NCBI GenBank assembly: GCA_001683825.1 | Contig: LXTR01000008.1 | Span: 143,899 to 207,898, forward strand | Reading direction: 5' to 3' | Source of the DNA: Flavobacteriaceae bacterium CP2B | GTDB taxonomy: Bacteria; Bacteroidota; Bacteroidia; Flavobacteriales; Flavobacteriaceae | DNA: 64,000 nucleotides | Part shown: piece by piece, positions 26,459 through 35,920 of the stretch | How positions within the stretch are numbered: the stretch's first letter is position 1 | How the letters are laid out: every line of letters starts with the position of its first letter | Program-made: the position numbers and the translations under genes | Notes under the pieces: model-generated | What the model saw: the letters and a program-made list of their open reading frames with translations, nothing else | Told to the model about the DNA's origin: nothing | The model's database searches: none

Positions 26459-27412
26459 TGCCATACGGTGCATCACGGCATGGATGAGCGAGGCTGCCAG
26501 GCGGGCACTTTGGTGGTCGATATCGAAGGTAGGGTTGAGTTCGGCTAGGTCCAGGCTGCACAACTTGCCCGAATCTATGATAACTTTCAGGGATTCCCAG
26601 GCAATGTCAGGAGAAAAGCCCATAGGGGATGGGGCGCTCACCCCCGGGGAAAAGGCGGAGGAGAAGCCATCCAGGTCGATGGTAACATAGAGCGTGTCTA
26701 CCCGTTCCATAAAGCTCAGCAAGATCATTTGTACCGAGGTGAGTTCGTGCATGCTGAAGTCTTCCCTTTCCACGAATGGCACCCTCAGGCTTTCGGCCCT
26801 TTTGAAGAGTTGGGCGTCGTTGGCGTCTTTACGGATACCCAGGCAGAGGTAATCAAAGGGGTGCCCGGCTTCCGAGGCGTCTAGGGCGATCTGATAGAAC
26901 GGGGTGCCGGAGTTATTGCCATTTTCATTGGACCTCAGGTCGAAATGCGCGTCAAAATTAACAATCCCGATTCGGGCTGTGGGGAGGTGGTCCCTGATAC
27001 CCCTGAAATGCCCATAGGCCATATCGTGCCCTCCACCCAGCACGATGGGGAAGGCCTTATGGCCGAGTAGCCTGGCAACGTTCTCCCCAAGGCATGCCTG
27101 GGCGTTTTCCATGGAGCCTGATTTGCAGTGTACGTTACCCGCATCCCAAAAATGGATCGTTTCTTCCAGGTGGTTCGGCATTCGGCCCAGCATCTGGCGG
27201 ATGGCGTCGGGACCGGCCGCGGCTCCCGGCCTCCCCTGGTTGCGTGCCACCCCGGCATCGCAGGCATAGCCCAGCAGGGTAAATACCCGTGTTTCGGTTT
27301 TGGGCAGGGGTTGGTTTAAATCAGTGAGCCGTACCTTTTCATGCAGGTAGGCGTGCTCCCCGGAGGGGCGGCCCGTCCAGGTGGTTGCGATGGGTTTGGT
27401 ATAGTTTTTCAT
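26450..27412 (-). CDS. hutG: Formimidoylglutamase (arginase family)
   Basis: 320 aa from the ATG at 27412; an ATG at 27466 would reach into the upstream gene. The binuclear metal motifs of the ureohydrolase fold are present: GGGHD, Asp-Ala-His-Phe-Asp, and Asp-Leu-Asp-Gly-Phe. It splits N-formimidoyl-glutamate into glutamate and formamide, the last step of histidine degradation. It is the last gene of hutHIUG, 22 bp after hutU. Confidence 0.9.
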   Translation of the reverse strand: MKNYTKPIATTWTGRPSGEHAYLHEKVRLTDLNQPLPKTETRVFTLLGYACDAGVARNQGRPGAAAGPDAIRQMLGRMPNHLEETIHFWDAGNVHCKSGSMENAQACLGENVARLLGHKAFPIVLGGGHDMAYGHFRGIRDHLPTARIGIVNFDAHFDLRSNENGNNSGTPFYQIALDASEAGHPFDYLCLGIRKDANDAQLFKRAESLRVPFVEREDFSMHELTSVQMILLSFMERVDTLYVTIDLDGFSSAFSPGVSAPSPMGFSPDIAWESLKVIIDSGKLCSLDLAELNPTFDIDHQSARLAASLIHAVMHRMASL

Positions 27413-27434
27413 CGGTAGCGTGGCAAATATGTCA

Positions 27435-29441
27435 TCATTCAAACAATCCTTCCAGCAGTTGGTCATCCACCAGGTTGGGGAGGGTTACCTCCAGGTCCGG
27501 GGACCGTCGCATTTCGCGCTTGATCGCATAGAGGGCTTCGGGGTTCCGCGCCCAGCTTCTCCTGGCGATCCCGTTGTTAACATCGAAGAAAAGCATCTGT
27601 TGTAGCCGCCTATCGGCTTCTGCGGTACCGTCGAGTACCAGGCCAAAGCCCCCATTGATCACCTCGCCCCAACCAACGCCGCCCCCGTTGTGGATGGAGA
27701 CCCAGCTGGCGCCCCGGAAGCTGTCGCCAATTACATTTTGGATGGCCATATCCGCGGTAAATTGGCTGCCGTCATGGATGTTGCTGGTTTCCCGGAACGG
27801 CGAATCGGTGCCGCTGACATCGTGGTGGTCACGCCCCAGGACCACCGGGGCGCTGAGGTGCCCGTTGCGGATGGCCTCGTTAAAGGCCCGGGCGATGGCG
27901 GTACGCCCTTCTGCGTCGGCGTAGAGGATTCGCGCCTGGGACCCGACCACCAGGTTATTGGCATCGGCTTCCCGTATCCACCGGATGTTGTCCTCCATTT
28001 GCAGGGTGATTTCTGACGGGGCGTTTGCTTTGATGCTTTCCATGACTTCCAGGGCGATGGCATCGGTTTTTTTGAGGTCGGCCGCATCGCCCGAGGTACA
28101 GACCCAACGGAAGGGCCCAAACCCGTAGTCAAAGCACATCGGGCCCAGGATGTCCTGAACGTAGGAAGGGTATCTGAAGCGGGTGCCATCCATGACATCG
28201 GCCCCGGCCCTGGAGGCCTCCAGGAGGAAGGCGTTGCCATAATCAAAGAAGTAGGTGCCTTTACGGGTATGGCGGTTGATGGCCGCCACCTGCCGCCTTA
28301 GGGATTCCTGTACTTTTTCCCGGAAGGCCCCCGGGTTTTCGGCCATCATCCGGTTGGCTTCCTCAAACCCGAGGCCAGCGGGATAATAGCCCCCGGACCA
28401 TGGGTTGTGCAGGGAGGTCTGGTCAGATCCCAGGTGCACAAAAATGCCTTCACTGTCAAAGCGCTCCCAGACATCCACGATGTTGCCCAAATAGGCCAGG
28501 GAAACCGATTCGCTTTGGGTAATGGCCTTTTTGGTTCGGGCCACCAGGCTATCCAGGTCTTCCAGCAGTTCATCGACCCACCGCTGTTCGTGGCGTTTCC
28601 GGGCTGCGGCCGGATTTACCTCGGCGCAGACGGTAATACACCCGGCGATATTGCCGGCTTTGGGTTGGGCCCCGCTCATTCCCCCAAGGCCGGAGGTAAG
28701 GAAGAGTTTGCCTTTGGGCCCTTCGCCTGTCTCCAGGACTTTGCGAAAGGCGTTCATCACCGTGATGGTCGTGCCGTGTACAATGCCCTGTGGGCCAATA
28801 TACATATAGGAGCCGGCGGTCATCTGCCCATATTGTGTAACGCCCAGGGCGTTGAATTTCTCCCAATCGTCCGGTTTGGAGTAATTGGGGATCATCATGC
28901 CGTTGGTGACCACCACACGTGGCGCTTCCCTGGTAGAGGGGAACAAGCCCATGGGGTGGCCAGAGTACATATGCAGGGTTTGGGTATCGGTCATTTGCGA
29001 GAGGTACCGCATGGTAAGCAGGTACTGGGCCCAATTCTGAAAGACGGCCCCATTGCCGCCATAGGTGATCAGTTCATCCGGGTGTTGGGCCACCGCGGGA
29101 TCCAGGTTGTTCTGGATCATCAGCATCATGGCTGCGGCATGTGGGTTTTTGGCCGGATAGTGTCCGATGGGCCGGGCGTGCATGGGGTATTCCGGTTTAA
29201 AACGATACATGTAGATCCTCCCGTAATGTCGGAGTTCCCCGGCGAATTCACGGGAGAGTTCAGCATGCCATTCAGCCGGGAAATAGCGCAGGGCATTGCG
29301 AACGGCCAGTTGTTTTTCGGCGGCAGAGAGGATGTCTTTCCTCCTGGGGGCATGCGCTACCTTTTCCGAATAGGGGCGGGGAGGAGGCAATTCCCGTGGG
29401 ATTCCTTGTTGCACCGTGGCTTTGAATGATTCTATAGTCAT
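27435..29441 (-). CDS. hutU: Urocanate hydratase
   Basis: 668 aa from the ATG at 29441. This is longer than the roughly 560-aa proteobacterial enzyme but usual for the Bacteroidota form. It carries urocanase motifs such as Tyr-Gly-Gly-Asn-Gly-Ala-Val-Phe, a Gly-rich NAD-binding stretch (Ser-Gly-Leu-Gly-Gly-Met-Ser-Gly-Ala-Gln), and Gly-Phe-Gly-Pro-Phe-Arg-Trp-Val-Cys with the catalytic-region Cys. It converts urocanate to imidazolone propionate with tightly bound NAD+. It starts 16 bp after the hutI stop. Confidence 0.95.
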   Translation of the reverse strand: MTIESFKATVQQGIPRELPPPRPYSEKVAHAPRRKDILSAAEKQLAVRNALRYFPAEWHAELSREFAGELRHYGRIYMYRFKPEYPMHARPIGHYPAKNPHAAAMMLMIQNNLDPAVAQHPDELITYGGNGAVFQNWAQYLLTMRYLSQMTDTQTLHMYSGHPMGLFPSTREAPRVVVTNGMMIPNYSKPDDWEKFNALGVTQYGQMTAGSYMYIGPQGIVHGTTITVMNAFRKVLETGEGPKGKLFLTSGLGGMSGAQPKAGNIAGCITVCAEVNPAAARKRHEQRWVDELLEDLDSLVARTKKAITQSESVSLAYLGNIVDVWERFDSEGIFVHLGSDQTSLHNPWSGGYYPAGLGFEEANRMMAENPGAFREKVQESLRRQVAAINRHTRKGTYFFDYGNAFLLEASRAGADVMDGTRFRYPSYVQDILGPMCFDYGFGPFRWVCTSGDAADLKKTDAIALEVMESIKANAPSEITLQMEDNIRWIREADANNLVVGSQARILYADAEGRTAIARAFNEAIRNGHLSAPVVLGRDHHDVSGTDSPFRETSNIHDGSQFTADMAIQNVIGDSFRGASWVSIHNGGGVGWGEVINGGFGLVLDGTAEADRRLQQMLFFDVNNGIARRSWARNPEALYAIKREMRRSPDLEVTLPNLVDDQLLEGLFE

Positions 29442-29457
29442 AGTAGGGTCCTTTGAT

Positions 29458-30705
29458 TCACGCATGATGGCCACTGTGTACCAATGCTCCGTTTCTCCAT
29501 ACCCGAGAGGGTCCCAGGCTACCCTGGTGGTAGAGGATCTCCCGGTAATCTGTGGTGGGGAAGGCCACCAGGTCGGCCAGCCTCCCTGCCTCCAGCCTGC
29601 CGCGGTCTGGCAGTTTCAGGGCGGCGGCGGCGCGAAAGGTGATCCCTGCCAGTACCTCGGAGTTCGTTAGTTTTTCGAAGGCCCCGAGGATGGCGGCTTC
29701 CGTCAGCAACCGGCCCATGGGGGCCGAACCCGGGTTCCAGTCGCTGGCTATGGCCAGGGCGGCGCCCGCATCCAGCAGGGCACGGGCCGGGGTAAAGCCA
29801 CAACCAAGCCCCAGGCTGGCGCCCGGCAGGGCCGTCGCGATCACCCCGCTTGCGGCGAGCCTCGCTATCTCGGCGGGCGAACTCGCTTCCAGGTGATCGG
29901 CGCTGAGGGCGTCAAATTTGATGGCTACGTCACTGCCACCCACCGTGAACTGGTCTGCATGAACGGTAAGGTCAAACCCCAACCGCCGGGCCTCCGTAAA
30001 GTAAGGCGCAATGTCTTCCGGGCTAAAGGCACTTTCCTCTATGAACGCATCAATACGCTGGCAAAGCCCCTCGGTTTTTAGCACCGGGAGTAGTTCCTTG
30101 ATAAGCATTTGAAGGTAGGCGGGGGCATCCCCGTCAAAGTCCCTGGGCAGCATATGGGCGGCCAGGCAGGTGGGGACCAGCTCGGCCACGGATTTTTTGG
30201 AGGCATTGCGAATGGCCCGGAGCATTTTCAGCTCTTCCTTTACCGAAAGGCCGTATCCGCTTTTTACTTCGATGGTGGTAACCCCATCGCCCAGGTGACG
30301 CGCAACACGATCGAGCAGCTGCTCTTCCAGGGTTTCCCGGGGGGCGTCCCGCGTCTGGCTGACCGTATCCCAAATACCCCCTCCTGCCCGTGCGATTTGC
30401 AGGTAGGTTTGCCCGGCATTCCTCCGCGCGTAGTCCGCGGCCCGTGACCCGTGAAAGCACATATGGGTGTGGGCATCCACAAAACCCGGCAGGCCGACCT
30501 GCCTGCCGTCCAGTTCCTGGATTTCCCCCTTCTCTTTTTTAATCGTCCTGGCCAGCGCTTCAAAATCGCCCAGGGCGCGGATCTTACCTCGGGACACGAT
30601 CAGGCCCGCATGCTCCAGAACCGGCAAGCGGTCATCGTGCAGTCTACCCCGGAGCGGGAGGCCAGACATGGGCAATAGCTGTTTAAAAGGGCCGATCAGT
30701 TTCAT
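29458..30705 (-). CDS. hutI: Imidazolonepropionase
   Basis: 415 aa, amidohydrolase fold. The metal-binding His-x-His is in Asp-Ala-His-Thr-His near residue 80; later metal ligands are in Val-His-Ala-Asp-Gln and Ser-Asp-Trp-Asn-Pro. It opens the imidazolone ring to give formimidoyl-glutamate. It is 12 bp after hutH and 16 bp before hutU, so one transcript is likely. Confidence 0.94.
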   Translation of the reverse strand: MKLIGPFKQLLPMSGLPLRGRLHDDRLPVLEHAGLIVSRGKIRALGDFEALARTIKKEKGEIQELDGRQVGLPGFVDAHTHMCFHGSRAADYARRNAGQTYLQIARAGGGIWDTVSQTRDAPRETLEEQLLDRVARHLGDGVTTIEVKSGYGLSVKEELKMLRAIRNASKKSVAELVPTCLAAHMLPRDFDGDAPAYLQMLIKELLPVLKTEGLCQRIDAFIEESAFSPEDIAPYFTEARRLGFDLTVHADQFTVGGSDVAIKFDALSADHLEASSPAEIARLAASGVIATALPGASLGLGCGFTPARALLDAGAALAIASDWNPGSAPMGRLLTEAAILGAFEKLTNSEVLAGITFRAAAALKLPDRGRLEAGRLADLVAFPTTDYREILYHQGSLGPSRVWRNGALVHSGHHA

Positions 30706-30717
30706 GGGTTACGGTTT

Positions 30718-32298
30718 TTAATATACTTCAAACAACTCGGAATAGGGGGTTTCCAGGGAAAGTTTTTCCCTTTTGGAGACTTTTTGGACTATGGACATGA
30801 GCGCCCCTTTTTTGATCATGCCTATGGCCTTTTCAATATCTTCCGAGAAGACGCGGTCTTTTTCGGCAAAGGCGACTTTCTGGCGGAGGGTTTGGTGTAC
30901 TTCATCGAGCAATTTCCCCGATTTCAGGGGTCTCCTGAATTCGAATGCCTGGGCTGCCGTCAACAATTCAATGGCCAGGATCTTTTCTACATTCCCAATG
31001 ACCTGCAGCGCTTTGCGACCGCTGATCGAGCCCATGCTCACGTGGTCCTCCTGCCCCAGGGAGGTAGGGATACTGTCCGCGCTGGCAGGAAAACAAAGGC
31101 TTTTGTTTTCACTGGCCAGGGCGGCCGTGGTATATTGGAGGATCATATAACCGGAATTGATCCCGGTATCTTTCATCAGGAGTCGGGGAACGCCCGGGCT
31201 GTTGCCTTCAAGGGCCAGGTAGGTCCTCCGGTCAGAAATGTTCCCGATTTCGGAGGCCGCCAGGCAGGCGTAATCCAGGGCCAGGGCCAGCGGCTGCCCG
31301 TGAAAATTCCCCCCGCTGATGGTGAGGGTGTCGTCGATGATCACGGGGTTGTCTGTCACCGAATTCAACTCGATTTCCAACAGCTCTTTCAAATGCAGCC
31401 ATGCGGTCCTGGACGCCCCGTGTACCTGGGGCATGCAACGCAGGGAGTAGGGGTCCTGCACCCGGTCACAATCGATATGGTCTTCCATGATTTCCGAATC
31501 TTTCAGCAAGGCTTTGATCCGGAGTGCCACGTGGTGGTTGCCCTTAAAGGGGCGTAATTCGTGCAGGGCGTCGTAAAAGGGCTTTATGGAGCCTTGCAGC
31601 CCCTCTACCATCATGGCGCCGATGATATCTGCCTGGGAGAGGCATTGTTGCAGCCTGGCTACCGACAGGACGGCGTGGGCCGCTATGAATTGGGTGCCAT
31701 TGATGAGTGCCAGCCCTTCCTTGGGTCCTAATTCCAGGGGGTGTATCCCCGCTTTTTCGAAAAGTTGCGGGGTGCTGAGCTTGGCGCCCTTGTACCACAC
31801 CTTGCCCAGGCCGATCAAGGGGAGGAAGAGGTGCGAGAGGGGTGCCAGGTCACCGGAAGCACCTACCGACCCCTGGGAGGGGACCAGGGGGATGGCGTCG
31901 TTTTCTATATGCCAGAGGATACGGTCGAGGGTGGTTTCGGAAACACCCGAATAACCCCTGGCCAGCGAATGCAGTTTCAGGATCAGCATGAGTTTGGCCA
32001 GTTCGCGCTCTATGGGGTCGCCAACCCCTACGCTGTGGCTTTTAAGGATATTCATCTGCAGGATCCTGGTTTCCTCCCTGGAGATATGCGTGGTACACAA
32101 TGGTCCAAAGCCGGTGTTGATGCCATAGACGGGCACTCCTTTTTTTACGATCTGTTCGACGGCCGCCTGGCTGGCCCTCACTTTTTCGCGTGTGGGATGG
32201 GAGAGCCGGCCCGCCATTTGCCCCCGGGCCAGGGCTAGGGCCAGGCCTGCCGTGAGCCGGTCTTCCCCGTAGTGGAACGTTATGGTTTCTAAAGACAT
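30718..32298 (-). CDS. hutH: Histidine ammonia-lyase
   Basis: 526 aa from the ATG at 32298 (an in-frame ATG at 32310 adds four residues). The Ala-Ser-Gly triad that forms the MIO cofactor is in GSVGASGDLAPLSH, about residue 155. The enzyme removes ammonia from histidine to give urocanate, the first step of the pathway. It is the first gene of the operon, divergent from the LysR gene. Confidence 0.96.
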   Translation of the reverse strand: MSLETITFHYGEDRLTAGLALALARGQMAGRLSHPTREKVRASQAAVEQIVKKGVPVYGINTGFGPLCTTHISREETRILQMNILKSHSVGVGDPIERELAKLMLILKLHSLARGYSGVSETTLDRILWHIENDAIPLVPSQGSVGASGDLAPLSHLFLPLIGLGKVWYKGAKLSTPQLFEKAGIHPLELGPKEGLALINGTQFIAAHAVLSVARLQQCLSQADIIGAMMVEGLQGSIKPFYDALHELRPFKGNHHVALRIKALLKDSEIMEDHIDCDRVQDPYSLRCMPQVHGASRTAWLHLKELLEIELNSVTDNPVIIDDTLTISGGNFHGQPLALALDYACLAASEIGNISDRRTYLALEGNSPGVPRLLMKDTGINSGYMILQYTTAALASENKSLCFPASADSIPTSLGQEDHVSMGSISGRKALQVIGNVEKILAIELLTAAQAFEFRRPLKSGKLLDEVHQTLRQKVAFAEKDRVFSEDIEKAIGMIKKGALMSIVQKVSKREKLSLETPYSELFEVY

Positions 32299-32320
32299 AG
32301 GTAGTATCACTTTGGCAGCT

Positions 32321-32352
32321 TAAATTTATTCATTAAGTTTGATAATTACCAA
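32321..32352 (-). promoter_or_regulatory. Probable hutH promoter
   Basis: On the minus strand a TTG (32352 down to 32350) is followed after 21 bp by TAAATTTA (32328 down to 32321), one base from the Bacteroidota TAnnTTTG -7 element. The spacing is within the usual range. It lies 23-54 bp upstream of the hutH start, in the gap shared with the LysR gene. Confidence 0.4.
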
Positions 32353-32367
32353 TACCATTTTATTACG

Positions 32368-32380
32368 TAGTTAATAACTA
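32368..32380. promoter_or_regulatory. T-N11-A palindrome over the LysR start codon
   Basis: TAGTTA-A-TAACTA is a perfect dyad with a T-N11-A outline, the shape of LysR-type binding sites. Its last base is the A of the ATG of the LysR gene itself. Binding here could block its own expression while controlling hutH across the 81-bp gap. Confidence 0.4.
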
Positions 32381-33276
32381 TGAGTTATCAGATTGAATTT
32401 CGGCATTTGCGGTATTTTTTGGCGGTAGCCGAGGAATTGCATTTCCGCAAGGCGTCCGAAAAACTCTTTATCTCCCAACCGGGCCTGAGCCGTCAGATCA
32501 GACAGCTGGAGGAGTTGATGGGGACCCCGCTCTTGTTGCGCGACAAGAAAAAGGTAAGCCTCACCCGGGCGGGCGAATACCTGAAGGGTGAGGTAGAATT
32601 CCTGCTCAACCACCTGGAAGTGACCCAGCGGCAGTTGAAACTGATCGGGGAGGGGCAGTACGGGGAAGTACGCATGGGGTTCCTGGGCTCTGCCGTGCAG
32701 AGTGTGATCCCGGCCCTGTTGGTCCAGTTGAAAGAGCAATTTCCCCAGATCAAGACCAGCCTGGAGGAACTTTCCAACAACGCCCAGATCAATGCCCTGT
32801 TAAAGGACCGGCTCGACATCGGCTTTGTGCGTATGGCGAGGGTGCCGGACGGGCTGCTCCTGCGGCCGGTTTTCGAGGACACGTTTTCCCTGGTCCTTCC
32901 TGCCGACCACTGGCTGGAAGCCACTGTCTTTGAGGGCTTGTGGCAATGCCAGGAGGAAAATTTCATCCTTTTTTCCCAGGACTACAGCCCGCACTATTTT
33001 GACACGGTCATGAGCATTTGTGAAGACGCGGGATTTACCCCCAGGGTCTCCCATAAGTCTGTACATGCCCAGACCATTTTCAGGCTGGTGGAAAACCACC
33101 TGGGCATTGCCATAGTGCCCAGTTCCCTGCAGAAGGGCTTTAAAATGGCGGTGAAGTTCCTGACCCTTGACCGGATCCCCCAACGGGCGGTACTCTCCAT
33201 GGTCTGGAAGAAAGACCACAGGAACAAGGCGCTGGAACATTGTATCGACCTTTTGGGGGCCAGCGGGCAGTCCTAA
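32380..33276 (+). CDS. LysR family transcriptional regulator of the hut operon
   Basis: 298 aa, the standard LysR length. The N-terminal winged helix (residues 1-62) contains Phe-Arg-Lys-Ala-Ser-Glu-Lys-Leu and Ser-Arg-Gln-Ile-Arg-Gln-Leu-Glu. The rest is the periplasmic-binding-like effector domain. It is divergent from hutH, the usual arrangement of a LysR regulator and its target, so control by a histidine breakdown product such as urocanate is likely but inferred. Confidence 0.88.
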   Translation: MSYQIEFRHLRYFLAVAEELHFRKASEKLFISQPGLSRQIRQLEELMGTPLLLRDKKKVSLTRAGEYLKGEVEFLLNHLEVTQRQLKLIGEGQYGEVRMGFLGSAVQSVIPALLVQLKEQFPQIKTSLEELSNNAQINALLKDRLDIGFVRMARVPDGLLLRPVFEDTFSLVLPADHWLEATVFEGLWQCQEENFILFSQDYSPHYFDTVMSICEDAGFTPRVSHKSVHAQTIFRLVENHLGIAIVPSSLQKGFKMAVKFLTLDRIPQRAVLSMVWKKDHRNKALEHCIDLLGASGQS

Positions 33277-33316
33277 TCAGGAAAGCTGTATTTTTAGGGC
33301 TCCTAAAAATTTCCCT

Positions 33317-33868
33317 ATGGTATTCGACCTCATCAAAAAAAGGCGCTCGGTATTTCCCCCCCAATACAACGGTAGCCCTGTCGCCAAAGAAGATATCCTA
33401 AAGATCCTGGAAGCGGCCAACTGGGCCCCCACCCACAAAAAAACGGAACCCTGGCGTTTCAAGGTGCTGACGGGAGAAAGCAAGGAAAAACTGGGGCTGT
33501 TCCTGTCTTACAAGTACATGGAGACCGAAGCCCGCCCCCAGAAAGTGAAAACCCGCAAGTTGATGGAGAACCCCCGGAAGGCGGGGGCGGTGATTTGCAT
33601 TTGCATGCAGCGCGACCCCAGGGAAAGCCTTCCCGTATGGGAGGAGGTGGCGGCCACGGCCATGGCCGTACAAAACATGTGGTTGTGCTGCACGGAAATG
33701 GGGATTGGCTGTTACTGGAGTTCCCCCGGGTTGATCCAGTACATGGGTGAGTTCCTCGAACTACAGGAGGGGGAGCAATGCCTGGGATTCTTTTATATGG
33801 GCTATTACGATGAGGTACCCCCGGAAGTATCCCGAGGGCCCATTGCCGATAAGGTTGTTTGGTTGTAG
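33317..33868 (+). CDS. Nitroreductase family protein
   Basis: 183 aa from the ATG at 33317, the only start that gives the family N terminus (Lys-Lys-Arg-Arg-Ser-Val-Phe). FMN-binding features are the early Arg-Arg-Ser, Asn-Trp-Ala-Pro-Thr-His, and the C-terminal Gly-x2-Cys-Tyr-Trp-Ser. The family reduces nitro groups, quinones or enones with NAD(P)H. It lies 40 bp after the LysR gene on the same strand. The substrate is unknown. Confidence 0.85.
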   Translation: MVFDLIKKRRSVFPPQYNGSPVAKEDILKILEAANWAPTHKKTEPWRFKVLTGESKEKLGLFLSYKYMETEARPQKVKTRKLMENPRKAGAVICICMQRDPRESLPVWEEVAATAMAVQNMWLCCTEMGIGCYWSSPGLIQYMGEFLELQEGEQCLGFFYMGYYDEVPPEVSRGPIADKVVWL

Positions 33869-33901
33869 GCGGATGCGGTACCCTGTGTCCGTGCACGCTT
33901 A

Positions 33902-34417
33902 TCAGCTGAAATACGGAAATAAGGCGGCCTTGTAGGTCCATGCCTTTTGTATGAATAACCCCAGGTATACCACTGCCACCAGGAATTTCAGGAACGTGCC
34001 GGTAAGGAAACCCAGAAAGGAACCGAAGGCCGCCCTCAGGGCCTTTTTTTGGTCGGACCTGTTGGCGAGTTCACCTGCGAACGCCCCGATAAATGGCCAG
34101 ATGATAATCCCCAGGATCCCGAATACGGGAAATACGATGGCTACCAGGAGTCCGATGGTGGTCCCGATCATCCCGGCCCTGCTCCCCCCATACCGCCTGG
34201 TTCCCACGACGGGGATCACATAATCCAGCGCAAACACCGCCAGGGCCACGGCCAGGGTAATGCCCAGGAACCACCAGTCATCGGGCACCGCCCGGGTGAG
34301 CGCGAGAAGCAAAAGGCCCAACCAGCTGATGGGCGGGCCCGGCAATACCGGCAAAAAGCTGCCCAGTATCCCTGTCAGCATCAACAGGAAGCCCAGGATG
34401 AGCAAGAGGATATCCAT
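33902..34417 (-). CDS. DUF456 domain membrane protein
   Basis: 171 aa with four to five hydrophobic helices rich in Gly and a C-terminal cytoplasmic-looking stretch. The repeated Gly-rich helices around Pro-Val-Val-Gly-Thr-Arg-Arg-Tyr-Gly-Gly-Ser and Pro-Val-Phe-Gly match the DUF456 family. Function unknown. It is a single gene, convergent with the nitroreductase gene. Confidence 0.8.
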   Translation of the reverse strand: MDILLLILGFLLMLTGILGSFLPVLPGPPISWLGLLLLALTRAVPDDWWFLGITLAVALAVFALDYVIPVVGTRRYGGSRAGMIGTTIGLLVAIVFPVFGILGIIIWPFIGAFAGELANRSDQKKALRAAFGSFLGFLTGTFLKFLVAVVYLGLFIQKAWTYKAALFPYFS

Positions 34418-34619
34418 GGTTTGGTGTTTGTGGTTAGACGAAATTACGGCTTTATTGTTACGGACAATAACTCCAGAGCCGACAGGATGGAAAAGTGGTC
34501 AGGGTCCCTTTCTCCGGGCCCATCACGTTCCGTCTGGAATAACCCGTGGGCTGTCCCCTGCGATCCGGGGGAGCAGGAAGCCGCTATTTTAATCAAATGT
34601 TGTAATTTTCCGCAAGAGA

Positions 34620-35129
34620 ATGAAAACCATTATGCGGAAGTTGGGACTATTGTGTTGCATGTGTATGCTTGCTTCCTGCGCATGGTTTGAATCCAGGGAG
34701 GCCAAGACCCAAAAATTGGTGGATGCGGAATTGCGGGGCATCGACTGGAACGATGTGGACCAGTACCCCCTGTTTGCCGATTGTGATGAGACGGCGACCA
34801 AACCCGCCCAAAAGCAATGCTTTGAAGCGTCGCTCCTCCTGCATTTTTCCATGACATTGCAGGATTTTGAATTTGTCCTGAACAATGAGGTGGCCGATAC
34901 CATCTATATGGATTTCCTCGTAGACCGTGCAGGCGCCATCACGGTCCTGGATATTGAAAGGCATAGTGCCATCGCCGACCAGATCCCTGAGTTCAACGGG
35001 GTGGTCACACAGAGCCTGAAAAGCCTCCCCCGGCTGGCACCCGCATTAAAGCGAGGGATTCCCGTGAATGCCAAGTTCCGGATCCCTCTGGTATTAAACA
35101 CCCAAAACAACCCTCCAATTGGCAACTGA
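34620..35129 (+). CDS. Small lipoprotein with a TonB-C-like domain
   Basis: 169 aa. The signal peptide ends at Leu-Ala-Ser-Cys (Cys20). The C-terminal third (Asn-Gly-Val-Val-Thr-Gln-Ser-Leu... Val-Pro-Val-type ending) resembles the beta-alpha-beta fold of TonB C-terminal domains seen in Bacteroidota lipoproteins. A second in-frame ATG at 34632 is an equally good start. The 3' end overlaps ruvC by 11 bp, so the two are translationally linked. Role unknown. Confidence 0.65.
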   Translation: MKTIMRKLGLLCCMCMLASCAWFESREAKTQKLVDAELRGIDWNDVDQYPLFADCDETATKPAQKQCFEASLLLHFSMTLQDFEFVLNNEVADTIYMDFLVDRAGAITVLDIERHSAIADQIPEFNGVVTQSLKSLPRLAPALKRGIPVNAKFRIPLVLNTQNNPPIGN

Positions 35130-35670
35130 GAAGATCATCATGGGAATAGACCCGGGAACCACCATCATGGGGTTCGGCATCATACGGGTAAAGGGCAGTC
35201 AAATGGAGTTCCTCCAGATGAACGAATTGCTTTTGCGGAAATACGAAGACCCCTTTACCAAACTGAAGCTCATTTTTGAGCGGACCATTGAGTTGATTGA
35301 CACCTACCATCCGGATGAGATCGCTATAGAGGCCCCGTTCTTTGGAAAGAACGTCCAATCCATGCTCAAGTTAGGTCGCGCCCAGGGGGTTGCCATGGCC
35401 GCCGGGCTCTCCAGGCAGATCCCTATCACGGAATACCTGCCCAAGAAGATCAAGATGGCGATCACCGGGAACGGGAATGCCAGTAAGGAGCAGGTAGCGA
35501 AGATGTTGCAGAGTACCCTGGGCCTTACTTCCCTTCCAAAGAACCTGGACAGCACTGATGGGCTGGCGGCCGCGGTCTGCCATTTCTACAATGGCGGGAA
35601 AACCCGGCAAGGGAAGAAATACACCGGCTGGGAGGCTTTTGTCAAGCAGAACGAAAAACGGGTCAAATAG
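35119..35670 (+). CDS. ruvC: RuvC, Holliday junction resolvase
   Basis: 183 aa from a TTG at 35119, which gives the family N terminus Ala-Thr-Glu-Lys-Ile-Ile-x-Gly-Ile-Asp-Pro-Gly; an ATG start would be at 35140, too close to the active-site Asp. The acidic active-site residues are in Gly-Ile-Asp-Pro-Gly, Ala-Ile-Glu-Ala-Pro and Ser-Thr-Asp-Gly-Leu-Ala-Ala-Ala. RuvC cuts four-way junctions during recombination repair with RuvAB. It overlaps the preceding lipoprotein gene. Confidence 0.93.
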   Translation: MATEKIIMGIDPGTTIMGFGIIRVKGSQMEFLQMNELLLRKYEDPFTKLKLIFERTIELIDTYHPDEIAIEAPFFGKNVQSMLKLGRAQGVAMAAGLSRQIPITEYLPKKIKMAITGNGNASKEQVAKMLQSTLGLTSLPKNLDSTDGLAAAVCHFYNGGKTRQGKKYTGWEAFVKQNEKRVK

Positions 35671-35920
35671 TGGTTACAGGCGGCCTTGAGCGGGGTGTTA
35701 TCGGGGAGGGTGCGGTTGATTAACACGCCACTATTTGGGTTTTGTCCGGGGTGGGGGGCTTAACCCCGCCCCGCCGTCAAGATAGCCATATTGGCTGCAA
35801 GAAACCATCAGGGGGCGACCAAAGGCAGTACGGGGGCGCCGGCAGCTACCCGCCATGAAATTACCACCGGAGCAGGCCTTGAAATGCGGGCGATGGAAGC
35901 ATGGGTCATCTGGCTTTCCT

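Noticed and set aside
28407..29429. 340-aa open frame antisense to hutU
   Set aside because: hutU is complete and conserved on the other strand, and the antisense product shows no family features.
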